Shown here: positions 34,901-42,699 of the stretch, in pieces
Numbering within the stretch: the stretch's first letter is position 1
How the letters are laid out: each line of letters opens with the position of its first letter
Origin: Treponema sp.
GTDB taxonomy: Bacteria; Spirochaetota; Spirochaetia; Treponematales; Treponemataceae
Assembly (NCBI GenBank): GCA_016286365.1
Contig: JAEESN010000006.1
Span: 1 to 64,000, forward strand
Direction of reading: 5' to 3'
Length of the DNA: 64,000 bases
Notes under the pieces: generated by a model
What the model was told of the DNA's origin: nothing
The model's input: the letters and a program-made list of their open reading frames with translations, nothing else
Database searches by the model: none
Translations under genes and position numbers: made by a program

Positions 34901-35641
34901 CCTTCCGTCCGAAGTGCCCACAGGATCAAAATTTTCTACAGAACCGGCTGTTATGCAGTGACCGTATTCATCGCGCATTAAGATAAAATCAATTTCTTTC
35001 CAGCCCGCAATACATTTTTCTACGAGCACCTGGTGAAGAGGTGATTTTTTTAAAAGCTGAGTTACAGTTTCTATCATCTCTTCCTGATTATTTACAATGC
35101 GACCGGGAGCACGTCCGAATAAAACTGCAGGGCGCACAGTTACAGGATAACCGATTGAACTTTCCGCAAATAAAACTGCATCTTTAAGAGACGCTGCCAT
35201 TTTGGACGGAATGCACGGTTCATTCATCTTGAGCATTACATCTTTGAATGCCTGGAATTCCTGTGAATTATTTATAGACTGAGTAGTTACGCCAAGAAGA
35301 GTAACATTATTATTCGAAAGAAATGTAGAAACAGAAAGCTGGAGCGCAAGTGTTAATCCGCTCTGACCTGCCAAAACCGGAAAGAGGGAATCGACCTTTT
35401 CTTTTATTATGATTCTTTTTACGGTTTCTAAAGTTAAAGGTTCAATATAAATCTGAGCAACCAGACACTTATCTGTAATTATTGAATTTGGATTTGGGGA
35501 AATTAAAACAACTTCAAGTCCTTTTTCGTGAAAAACCCTGCAAGCCTGAGCAACGGCAAAATCATTTTCAGAGATATGATTTTCGTTTAAGGATGAGGCT
35601 CCGAACACTAAGACTTTTTTTAAAGAAACATTCTGAGGCAT
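31922..35641 (-). CDS. Degenerate CarB-like protein fused to an inactive DapF-like domain
   Basis: A 1239-residue fusion. Residues 1-330 follow the first half of carbamoyl-phosphate synthase large subunit (ENFDPVG and VVIEVNPRA retained), but the nucleotide loop is changed (RPAVLFGRAPG) and SRSS after NPR is CEFT. Residues 340-545 resemble the oligomerisation domain (FENYHPYFYCAYD). In the second half (556-800) the core of the second ATP-grasp domain is missing. An MGS-like domain follows (850-945). Residues 970-1239 are DapF-like (TGEVQSSPSGAVAAV, LPGGVLTVKY, FQGEI), but the two catalytic Cys are Tyr1041 and Ser1181. Both halves look inactive. It has its own promoter with leaderless spacing. 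It may be a binding or regulatory pseudoenzyme. Confidence 0.85.
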   Translation of the reverse strand: MPQNVSLKKVLVFGASSLNENHISENDFAVAQACRVFHEKGLEVVLISPNPNSIITDKCLVAQIYIEPLTLETVKRIIIKEKVDSLFPVLAGQSGLTLALQLSVSTFLSNNNVTLLGVTTQSINNSQEFQAFKDVMLKMNEPCIPSKMAASLKDAVLFAESSIGYPVTVRPAVLFGRAPGRIVNNQEEMIETVTQLLKKSPLHQVLVEKCIAGWKEIDFILMRDEYGHCITAGSVENFDPVGTSDGRFISVSPAVSLSEDEMQILQSAAIRITNAFGITGECNIKFGLKPNSKEYVVIEVNPRACEFTPFVTKATGYPIPRVAGLLAIGYSLPEVSKVNDDRTCFSPKPDSICVSCNIKNPSMAFGRTFEEALMKALRTNTDGTLGLRLKDYEGETNDDIRKHVQEEKALKVYAIFEAIKRNIMSHEEIYRETKVDWWFLDHIQNIADLEKKLEDVKKGIGTLSIDLYVDLKKFGYSDDLIQAITSLSIIGANGVKAQSQDALSLTKSRKLAHVNSVYKRVSYSEPHFENYHPYFYCAYDTMDEAEPYLSSIAQRSQKGTILIIDSGSNLYGQSCETDYASILCAKTYRQMGYEVVIMNNSPIDVASDFGYADRLYIEPVTAEDVMNVIYMEKPVGVVTAFGGEDSIKLTKFLEQQDVKILGANAEATFISKNLVTTQSFMDGPEFEVNLISDTRNTFIPGIMERFVSEEKDVVEVYPVMNLSDVLREMMIKKSSEIALKLEVRGLLTIRFINYNNDLYVKEVSAVVSANIPFISKITGLPVVSLASRVMLGQSLEEVGIKTQIHSVPPYFAVKYPVYDYKRQNHGQVLGLSSIKKEAIYKGLIASGNTMSSKGNILFNIQKSDIQKLPPVAKKFESLGFNLYASEENIPVLNEFGIKAGTFTSGNFEEKLDYIITSSATGFKSYSIDKKIPCITSFDIADSVADCLLLGFSPENTQLINIRNLFDSEQKMHFEKYDCTGDDYIILNADDYNIYNPCAFAVKLCNRKTSIGAEKLIIVKKAKTADFSMEVYSSKGELQTQYGNEIRAVAKYVNDNNLLSSQNTRTVSIETKAGVQNVTLYKNNNKVSSVELFMHLPESAPQNITVCAEGLNYNAVKVLFERDNCVLFSNYVDMVDVEKNGPVFERNEAFPDGADIQFVKVESPNKIKMRSWQMGTGEVQSSPSGAVAAVIASVINGYCKKNQEISVELPGGVLTVKYTDDGVSLTGGVSCLFQGEISVQ

Positions 35642-35647
35642 ATTTTC

Positions 35648-35676
35648 TTTATAAAACGATTAGACAATAAAGTCAA
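35648..35676 (-). promoter_or_regulatory. Promoter of the CarB-DapF fusion gene, leaderless spacing
   Basis: TTGACT (35671-35676), 17 nt, TATAAA (35648-35653) on the minus strand, and six bases to the ATG. Confidence 0.7.
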
Positions 35677-35693
35677 TCTTTTGTTATGAGCCT

Positions 35694-35721
35694 TTTACAA
35701 AAGTCTAAAAAAAAGTATTCT
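35694..35721 (+). promoter_or_regulatory. CapA-like gene promoter, leaderless spacing
   Basis: TTTACA (35694-35699), 16 nt, TATTCT (35716-35721), six bases before the ATG at 35728. Confidence 0.5.
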
Positions 35722-35727
35722 TATGGA

Positions 35728-37332
35728 ATGAAAAATTTTTATAAGCTTATTATTTTGTTACTACCCCTCTTTCTTTTTGTTTCCTGCGGAAAAAGGATTT
35801 ACGAAATCTCCATGGATGATAAACTTTTTGAACAGTTTAAGGAAAAAGGCTTTTTTGAAGGAAAGATTACATTTAAAAAATATCCCGAAGGAAAAGCTTA
35901 CGAAATCATAGAAATGAAAAAGTTCCGTATAGAACTTGTTTCTTCTGAACTTGAAAAATTAGAAAAACCGGTTTATAAAAAAGCAATTAAAGGCGGAACA
36001 ATAAAAAAAGTTACCATAAAAAATCCCGATAAAACCTGGTTCTCTTTTAATGTTCCGTTAGAAAGACGAACACTTTATCCATGCATTCCTTTTACAGAGG
36101 ACTGTCCCGCTAGTATTAATATAGAAGAAATTAACGAAGATTCACTTTATACAATCGAAAATATTCCTCAGAACTACATCGCACTTCCCGTAAAAATTAA
36201 TTCAGGCAAAGAAGATGAAAAAATCCTTTATTCTGAAGATGAAGGCTATCCTCTTTTCGAAGCTGATTTTGCAAAGACAGATTCTCCTGATGTATTTGAC
36301 CCACTTAAAAAAGAAAACAAAACTGATGACACTGATCTTGTAGCATTTATGCTTATGCAAAGCTGGATATATGCATTCGATTATAATCCAGGCTATGATC
36401 GTGAGCAGCATAATGCTTTACTGGTAACAGACTATATTTTCTCCAAACCCGAAAAAGAAGAAATCACCTTTGTTTCTGCCGTAGGAGACATGATGCTTGG
36501 TCGCGGTGTTCAGGATTCCATGTTTGCTACAAAAAAAGCGGAAACTGTTTTTACAGACACAATGCCAATCCTTAAAGAAAGTGATTACACAATCGGAAAC
36601 CTTGAATGCGTTGTTACAGAGCGTAACCTTAAGACGCCGAAAACCTATAATTTTAAAGTTTCTAAAGAAAGCCTAAAGTATCTTAGCGAAGCCGGTTTTG
36701 ATTATCTTATGATGACAAATAATCACTCCTATGATTACGGGGAAGAAGGATTTAAAGACACCCTTAAAGCAGTAGCCGAGGCGGGTTTTGCAACTTCGGG
36801 TGCCGGCTATACCAAAGAAGAAGCAATGAAGTTTTACCGCACAATTATAAACGGTCAACATTATTCCATTCTTTCTGTGGGTGCCTACCCTGTTGAAAAT
36901 TCAGGCTTTAACGGAGAAAAACAGGCAACCGCTACGGACACAAGAGCGGGTGTTATCTGGAAAAGTCCCGAAGTAATTGAACTTGTAAAAGAAGAAAAAA
37001 AGACCGGAGCTGTAATCATCATAAACGTGCATGCGGGCTCGGAATACGTTAAAAAACCGAATGCAGTGCAACAGAGTTTTTATAAAGAGCTTTGCGATGC
37101 CGGTGCCGATGTAATTTTTGGCTCACATCCGCACATCCTTCAGCCGGTAGAAATGTATAACGGAAGCCTTATTGTGTGGTCGCTTGGAAACTACATCTTT
37201 CCTGGAATGGATGGAATGGCTGGCGCTACAGACACAATGATTATTCGTGCAGGTTTTAACAAAAATAAGCTTATTTATTACAGAAAATTCCCAGCCCGGA
37301 TTGATAACACTAAGGTGCGCTTAAAAAAATAA
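35728..37332 (+). CDS. CapA-family (PGA_cap) lipoprotein
   Basis: A 534-residue lipoprotein from the ATG at 35728, which puts the lipobox LFVSC right after the hydrophobic stretch. An in-frame ATG at 35686 would add 14 charged residues before the signal and is less likely. The first 225 residues are unique (a long N-terminal region of unknown fold). A CapA/PGA_cap metallophosphatase-like domain follows, with FVSAVGDMMLGRGV, IGNLECVVT, MTNNHSYDYG, INVHAGSEY and FGSHPHILQP. CapA enzymes act in poly-gamma-glutamate capsule formation, but no capBC genes are nearby, so the substrate here is unknown. Confidence 0.85.
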   Translation: MKNFYKLIILLLPLFLFVSCGKRIYEISMDDKLFEQFKEKGFFEGKITFKKYPEGKAYEIIEMKKFRIELVSSELEKLEKPVYKKAIKGGTIKKVTIKNPDKTWFSFNVPLERRTLYPCIPFTEDCPASINIEEINEDSLYTIENIPQNYIALPVKINSGKEDEKILYSEDEGYPLFEADFAKTDSPDVFDPLKKENKTDDTDLVAFMLMQSWIYAFDYNPGYDREQHNALLVTDYIFSKPEKEEITFVSAVGDMMLGRGVQDSMFATKKAETVFTDTMPILKESDYTIGNLECVVTERNLKTPKTYNFKVSKESLKYLSEAGFDYLMMTNNHSYDYGEEGFKDTLKAVAEAGFATSGAGYTKEEAMKFYRTIINGQHYSILSVGAYPVENSGFNGEKQATATDTRAGVIWKSPEVIELVKEEKKTGAVIIINVHAGSEYVKKPNAVQQSFYKELCDAGADVIFGSHPHILQPVEMYNGSLIVWSLGNYIFPGMDGMAGATDTMIIRAGFNKNKLIYYRKFPARIDNTKVRLKK

Positions 37333-37366
37333 GTGCAAAATCCCTAAAGTCTTGTATAAAAAAGAG

Positions 37367-37394
37367 TTGATATTGGGCGAAAGTCTGTTAAAAT
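37367..37394 (+). promoter_or_regulatory. Promoter of the hydrogenase-like sensor gene
   Basis: TTGATA (37367-37372), 16 nt, TAAAAT (37389-37394). The ATG at 37402 follows after seven bases and there is no SD, so leaderless. Confidence 0.6.
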
Positions 37395-37401
37395 TAATAT
37401 A

Positions 37402-40400
37402 ATGTCCAGATTCGAAAAAGGCATATTATTTACCAACGACAACTGTATTGGCTGTAACAAATGTATTTCTCAGTGCTCGATTATCGGGGCCAACATTTCC
37501 GTTCTTTCGAATGGAAAGAGACGTATTCATATAGACGCCAATAAATGTAATCACTGCGGTAAATGTATAATCCAGTGCTCTCACAACGCAAGAGACTATA
37601 CCGACGATGCCGGCAAATTCCTTTCGGATCTTAAAAAAGGCAAAAAGATCTCGCTCATCGTTTCTTCATCATTCTTTACACTTTACCGCGAAAAAGCCCC
37701 GAATATTCTTGGGTACTTAAAATCGCTTGGTGTAGAAAAAATTTACGATTCATCTTTTGGTAGCGAGATTTCTGTCTGGGCTCATACAAACTATATTTTA
37801 AAACACTATGATGATCCGCCGGAAGAAAAAGCATTCATTGCACAGCTCTGCCCGGCTCTTGTAAATACAATTGAACTTTATCATCCGGCCCTTTTGAATA
37901 AAATAATTCCGGTTCAGTCGCCTTCTTCGTGCGTTGCAATCTATGCAAAAAAATATCTTAACGACACAAACGACTTTGCATACCTTTGTTCCTGCATCGC
38001 AAAAAAAGACGAAATCGACTCGCCTGATTCATTCAAAATCTTCCAGTACAGCATCACTTTTGATCACCTTTTCCGCGAGCTTCCGGAAGCAGAAAATTTC
38101 AAAAAAACTGCAATCCCTGAATTACGTGCTGTAGGACTTGGAAGACTCATCACAACCTGCGGTGGATTTAAAGAAGCTGTAAGTTACTTCCTTCCTCACG
38201 GTGAATATCTTCTTTCTATGGAAGGAATGACTGAATATAACCTTAAGACTCTGGAAGATTACACAACAAAGGATTACTCTTCTTCGCAGCCTCTTATGGT
38301 AGATATTCATGCCTGCATCCATGGATGTATTGAAGGCCCTGGTATTGAACGTAAGAAATTTAATTCTTCGGACATCCACAAAAAAATTGCAGAGATTCAC
38401 AAGGGCTCTGTTTTCTCGGTTGCAAAATACGACGACCACGAAAAAAACCTTGAATCATTAAACGAACTATTTTCCAAGCTCGACATAAACGATTTTCACA
38501 GAAACTTTACCGACCGCTACAAACAGCCTATGCATATACCGGATTCAACTTTCAACGAGATTTTTGAATCGATGTATAAAAACACTCTGGAAAAACGAAA
38601 CATAAACTGCAGTTCCTGCGGATATAAAACCTGCTGGCAGATGGTAAGCGCAATTGCCTACGGCTACAACAAAAAAGAAAACTGCATCAACTACATGAAC
38701 GAAGAGCTTGAACGCCGCCTCTACCTTGATTCCCAGGTTGATTTAAGGAACAAACAGGCTTACATAAGAGACACCGCAGAATTAATAAACAATAATCCTG
38801 GAGTTGATTATCTTATTGGCTCGGGCGACATAAACCGATTTAAAATCATCAACGACTTATACGGAAACATAACGGGAGACTTAGTTCTTAAAAGAGTTGC
38901 CGATGTCTTAAAACAAACCATTGAATCTGAAGGAATTGTTGCAAGATTGAACGGCGGCCAGTTTGCATTCTGTGTTGAACATACGGTAGAAAATCTTGAG
39001 CGGCTCAGAAGCGTACAAGCTTTTGACTGTTCAGACCTTGGCGTTTCCTTCCCTGTTACCATGAGGTGGGGTCTTTACGTTACAGAACATATTCCCGAAG
39101 AACAGGTAATCATGTTCATGATAAACTGCGCAAACCTCGCAATGGATAAGACAAATTCACCTTTTAAAAATACCTACACGGTATTCACAAAGGATTTACG
39201 CGAGCAGCTTAAGCAGGAAACAATCATCTCGACTCAGTTAAAACCGGCTCTGGAAAACAACGAATTTAAGCTTTACTTCCAGCCGCAATATTCAACTGCT
39301 ACCGGAGAGCTTGCAGGAACAGAAACCTTGTGCCGTTGGATTAAACCAGACGGAGAAATAATCACACCGGGAGTTTTCATTCCTATTGCAGAAAAAAACG
39401 GCTTTATAAGAAATTTAGACGAAGCAATCTGGAAGATGGCATTCCAGACTATGCGTAAATGGCTCGACAAGGGTTATTCTCCGGTTCCTCTTTCTGTAAA
39501 TATTTCGCGCATAAGCTTAACAACAGACGCACTCATCTATTACATTGCAAGATTAAAGAGCGAATTCAACATGCCTACCGAATTAATCCACTTTGAAGTA
39601 ACCGAAAGTGCATATATGTCGGAACAGACTGAGCTTGTAGAACGAATACAAAAAATCCGTGAGCTTGGTTTCCAGGTTGCAATGGACGACTTTGGTTCGG
39701 GCTATTCTTCTTTAAACAGCTTAAAAGACATTCCTATAGATATCTTAAAGCTCGATATGGGCTTTTTACGCTCGAGCCAGAATCTTGAACGAGGCGGCTG
39801 TATTCTTAATTCCATAATCAAAATGGCACAGGCGCTCGAATTCATAACGATTGCAGAAGGTGTAGAAACAGAAAGTCAGGCAAATTTCCTTAAGAGTCTT
39901 GGCTGCGACATCATTCAGGGATTTTTATATGCCCGCCCTATGCCCGAAAAGGATTACGAAAAACTGATTATTTCTAAAGAAAAGCATTTTGTGGTACAGC
40001 GCCCGAGTGTTCATGGAAAAATCAGTGCAGAGCATTTTAACGACCCTGATTCTGTAGAAAACCTGATGTTCGAACATTATTCAGGCCCATCGCTTTTTAT
40101 CCAGTACGACGAAAGTTCAGAAAAATTCTCTGTATTAAAAATCAACGAAAAATTCATCAACTTACTGGAAAAGCAGAATCTTTCTGTAAATAAAATCCAT
40201 CATCAGATAGAAAATCTTTTAAACTCAAAGGCACGAAAGGAACTTCAGACTACACTTAAAGAAACTCTTTCAAGCGCAAACGAACAGACGCTAGTCTTCC
40301 CTATCAGAACCGAAAAAACACGAAAAACCATCTGGCTTAAAAATCACATCTGGCACATAAGTTCAATCGGAAACATTCATACCCTTTTTGTTTTGAGTGA

Positions 40401-40866
40401 TGATGTTACAAAAGAGCAGACTTCCAACGATATTGTTTCTTTAACGAACAAGCAGATTATGCTTTTACTCCACCTGCCTCACGTTGGAATGACTTTAACT
40501 CATATTTCTTTTGATCCTTCAAGAATTTTTGATTCTGTAAGAGCCGATGTCCTTCAGGTAAACGACGCCTTCTGTGAATATTCGGGTTACAGCCGCGAAG
40601 AAATTTTAAGCATGGAAGGAAGAAAGTTTATAGAGATTATGCATCCGCTTGATATTCCAAAATTCCTTACAAAGGGATGGCAGCTTATAAAATCGGGATT
40701 AAAAGATCCTCTTACCTTAATCTACCGCGCTAAAAACGGAAAAGGCAAATACGTAAAAGTTAAGATGATAAGCGTTGGCGAAAAGCTTGCAGACGGCTCG
40801 TACCTCTTTGTAACAAATTACTACTACCCGGAAGCCATAACAGAAGTTGCCCCTGAAGAAGTTTAA
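37402..40866 (+). CDS. [FeFe]-hydrogenase-like sensor with degenerate GGDEF, intact EAL and PAS
   Basis: A 1154-residue modular protein. Two 4Fe-4S ferredoxin motifs use Cys15/18/21/25 and 49/52/55/59. A hydrogenase-like H domain covers about 80-360, with candidate H-cluster Cys150 (LCPAL), Cys198 (CIAKKDE), and Cys305/309 (ACIHGCIEGPG). A third Fe-S motif follows (Cys403, 406, 411, 428; CSSCGYKTC). The GGDEF domain has GGQF instead of GGDEF and is probably inactive. The EAL domain keeps Glu641, Asn700, Glu732, Asp762-763, Lys783 and Glu819, so it should hydrolyse c-di-GMP. A PAS-like segment (1020-1140) ends the protein. It resembles sensory HsfB-type hydrogenase proteins. Expected role: coupling H2 or redox state to c-di-GMP. 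Confidence 0.85.
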   Translation: MSRFEKGILFTNDNCIGCNKCISQCSIIGANISVLSNGKRRIHIDANKCNHCGKCIIQCSHNARDYTDDAGKFLSDLKKGKKISLIVSSSFFTLYREKAPNILGYLKSLGVEKIYDSSFGSEISVWAHTNYILKHYDDPPEEKAFIAQLCPALVNTIELYHPALLNKIIPVQSPSSCVAIYAKKYLNDTNDFAYLCSCIAKKDEIDSPDSFKIFQYSITFDHLFRELPEAENFKKTAIPELRAVGLGRLITTCGGFKEAVSYFLPHGEYLLSMEGMTEYNLKTLEDYTTKDYSSSQPLMVDIHACIHGCIEGPGIERKKFNSSDIHKKIAEIHKGSVFSVAKYDDHEKNLESLNELFSKLDINDFHRNFTDRYKQPMHIPDSTFNEIFESMYKNTLEKRNINCSSCGYKTCWQMVSAIAYGYNKKENCINYMNEELERRLYLDSQVDLRNKQAYIRDTAELINNNPGVDYLIGSGDINRFKIINDLYGNITGDLVLKRVADVLKQTIESEGIVARLNGGQFAFCVEHTVENLERLRSVQAFDCSDLGVSFPVTMRWGLYVTEHIPEEQVIMFMINCANLAMDKTNSPFKNTYTVFTKDLREQLKQETIISTQLKPALENNEFKLYFQPQYSTATGELAGTETLCRWIKPDGEIITPGVFIPIAEKNGFIRNLDEAIWKMAFQTMRKWLDKGYSPVPLSVNISRISLTTDALIYYIARLKSEFNMPTELIHFEVTESAYMSEQTELVERIQKIRELGFQVAMDDFGSGYSSLNSLKDIPIDILKLDMGFLRSSQNLERGGCILNSIIKMAQALEFITIAEGVETESQANFLKSLGCDIIQGFLYARPMPEKDYEKLIISKEKHFVVQRPSVHGKISAEHFNDPDSVENLMFEHYSGPSLFIQYDESSEKFSVLKINEKFINLLEKQNLSVNKIHHQIENLLNSKARKELQTTLKETLSSANEQTLVFPIRTEKTRKTIWLKNHIWHISSIGNIHTLFVLSDDVTKEQTSNDIVSLTNKQIMLLLHLPHVGMTLTHISFDPSRIFDSVRADVLQVNDAFCEYSGYSREEILSMEGRKFIEIMHPLDIPKFLTKGWQLIKSGLKDPLTLIYRAKNGKGKYVKVKMISVGEKLADGSYLFVTNYYYPEAITEVAPEEV

Positions 40867-40919
40867 TCCCCCGGACAATCAGTAAAATCATCCGGGAAAC
40901 TGCAGAAGTCCCTTCATCC

Positions 40920-42506
40920 TTATTTCATTTTATCGTAGAAATTGTAATCGTAACCGTTATCGCTTGAAAGAGGTGCCTCTTTTAATTCAAAATAAATTAC
41001 GGCATTCTTTTTTGCGCTAAGGTTTATCAAGCCATTTTCTTTTGCCTTAATCCTCTGGGACTGAATAAGAGGTTTTCCACTCATCCTTAAAACTTCAATC
41101 TGTTCTTTGTCGGGGTGGGCAGGTTCTCCCATGTCGTGCCAGATTTTAAGAGGATTTGTGGTTTCTTCATCTACTGTTTTTGTAAGAAGAAGATAATCAT
41201 TCTGTGCCTTAGCACTAAGCGGAAGTTCAAAACTGTAAGAAAGACTATTCTTTTTTGTTTCGAGTGTAAGATTCCAGAGAATGCCCTTATATTCACCGCC
41301 TTTTGTCTTTACTATTACACAGTTTTTGTCGCGGTAAACACATTTTTCTTCGTCCTGTTTTAAATCTTTAAAGAATTTAAATGTCCAGTAAGTAGGTTTT
41401 TGAATAAGACCGTTTGCCACAAGACCAAATCCACCGTAGAAAGGAGTAAAAGGAACACCGCCTTCTTCGAATACATCGCCAAAAGTCCAGTAAGAATAGC
41501 CTGTCACATAATCTCCAATTTCGCTTAAAGTTCTGGCAATATATGCGGCATTCAAATTTGTGTCGTGCAGAGGACAGTTTGGAATGTATGATGTATTAAA
41601 TTCTGTGATATAAAATGGAAGCTTTTTATAATCAGGATATTTTTCGATAATCTTCCGGCAGTTTTTGAGTGTGTCTAAGGTGTAATCAAGATTCATAAGC
41701 TTTGCATAACCGTAATGACCTTTGTACTCAGGTAATTCTGTCGTGTAGTGATGGCGTGAAATAAAATCGATTGGAGGCTTGTTCTTTTTACAGAATTCCA
41801 TAAAACCTTTCATCCATTTTTCATCAGCTCCACCACAGATTGCAGGACCGCCGACCATAAAAGCCTTATTCACTTTTTTAATAGCCTTTGCTGTTTTTTC
41901 GTAGAGTTTAAAATATTCTTCCATGTCTGCATCTTTCCAAAATCCCGGAAGATTAGGTTCGTTCCACACTTCGATCGGCCAGCTAAGAACTTCGTCTCCA
42001 TAGCGTTCAAGAAGGTGACGCAAAGTAGCCTGAACTAAATCACACCATTTATTATAATCAGCTGGTGGAGTTGTATTTCCTTTCCAGTAGAAGATGGTCT
42101 GTTCGCCCGAAGCAAGTTTATAAGGCATAAATCCAAGCTCTAAGAAAGGACGGATATTCAGAGAGATATAATCATCAACTACCCTGTCTAAATATGTAAA
42201 ATTATATTCAATTTTCTGAGGTGCATTTTTCTTTACAAAATCCCAGTATTCTTTATAAGACGGAAAATCTTTGGAAGTCTTTTTTAATTTTGATGTATCG
42301 TAAAAAACCTGATAGATGGACATATCATCGCAGAAAAGCCCGTGTCCTCTTATAAATTTAAAACCGATATCTTTCTGTACAAGGGCAAGCTCATCAAGAT
42401 ATTCTTTTGTAAGGGCAAGACCCATTCTTCCGGTTCCAACACAAAAATCAACATTATTATTGAACTGAACTTTTTCGTTTCCTTTTAATTTTACGCTGTA
42501 ATCCAT
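40920..42506 (-). CDS. GH39 family beta-xylosidase-like glycosidase
   Basis: A 528-residue glycoside hydrolase without a signal peptide, so probably cytosolic. The GH39 acid/base Glu is in VWNEPNLPGFW and the nucleophile Glu in PFYITEFNTSY; the N-terminal GTGRMGLAL and the C-terminal beta-sandwich also fit. GH39 members release xylose or related sugars from oligosaccharides. I start at the ATG at 42506, where AGAGGA is seven bases upstream; a longer frame reading begins 42 codons earlier but has no ribosome site. It is divergent from the ABC exporter pair and isolated from other xylan genes. Confidence 0.9.
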   Translation of the reverse strand: MDYSVKLKGNEKVQFNNNVDFCVGTGRMGLALTKEYLDELALVQKDIGFKFIRGHGLFCDDMSIYQVFYDTSKLKKTSKDFPSYKEYWDFVKKNAPQKIEYNFTYLDRVVDDYISLNIRPFLELGFMPYKLASGEQTIFYWKGNTTPPADYNKWCDLVQATLRHLLERYGDEVLSWPIEVWNEPNLPGFWKDADMEEYFKLYEKTAKAIKKVNKAFMVGGPAICGGADEKWMKGFMEFCKKNKPPIDFISRHHYTTELPEYKGHYGYAKLMNLDYTLDTLKNCRKIIEKYPDYKKLPFYITEFNTSYIPNCPLHDTNLNAAYIARTLSEIGDYVTGYSYWTFGDVFEEGGVPFTPFYGGFGLVANGLIQKPTYWTFKFFKDLKQDEEKCVYRDKNCVIVKTKGGEYKGILWNLTLETKKNSLSYSFELPLSAKAQNDYLLLTKTVDEETTNPLKIWHDMGEPAHPDKEQIEVLRMSGKPLIQSQRIKAKENGLINLSAKKNAVIYFELKEAPLSSDNGYDYNFYDKMK

Positions 42507-42699
42507 ATGAATTCCTCTTTTATATAATACAGAATAAACCCTTTTGCCACATTTTAACATAATCAAAATACGAAAAAATTGTATATTTTTATTAGTTTTT
42601 ATTATTCTATTAACAACGGGGACAGCCCTCATTAAAGTAATTCTTTAAAACCAGGCCTTTTTATTGACAGTTTTATTTTTCCATAATAACTTAAAACTT

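Noticed and set aside
31922-35641. Functional carB plus dapF
   Set aside because: The nucleotide loop, the second ATP-grasp core and both DapF catalytic Cys are altered or missing.
37402-40866. Active diguanylate cyclase in the hydrogenase-like sensor
   Set aside because: The signature is GGQF rather than GG(D/E)EF, so cyclase activity is unlikely; only the EAL part looks active.
40867-40895. Terminator between the hydrogenase-like gene and the GH39 gene
   Set aside because: CCCGGA/TCCGGG can pair, but there is no T run on either strand, so it was not called.
42507-42632. Longer start for the GH39 gene
   Set aside because: The extra 42 codons have no ribosome site and no family similarity, whereas AGAGGA precedes the ATG at 42506.
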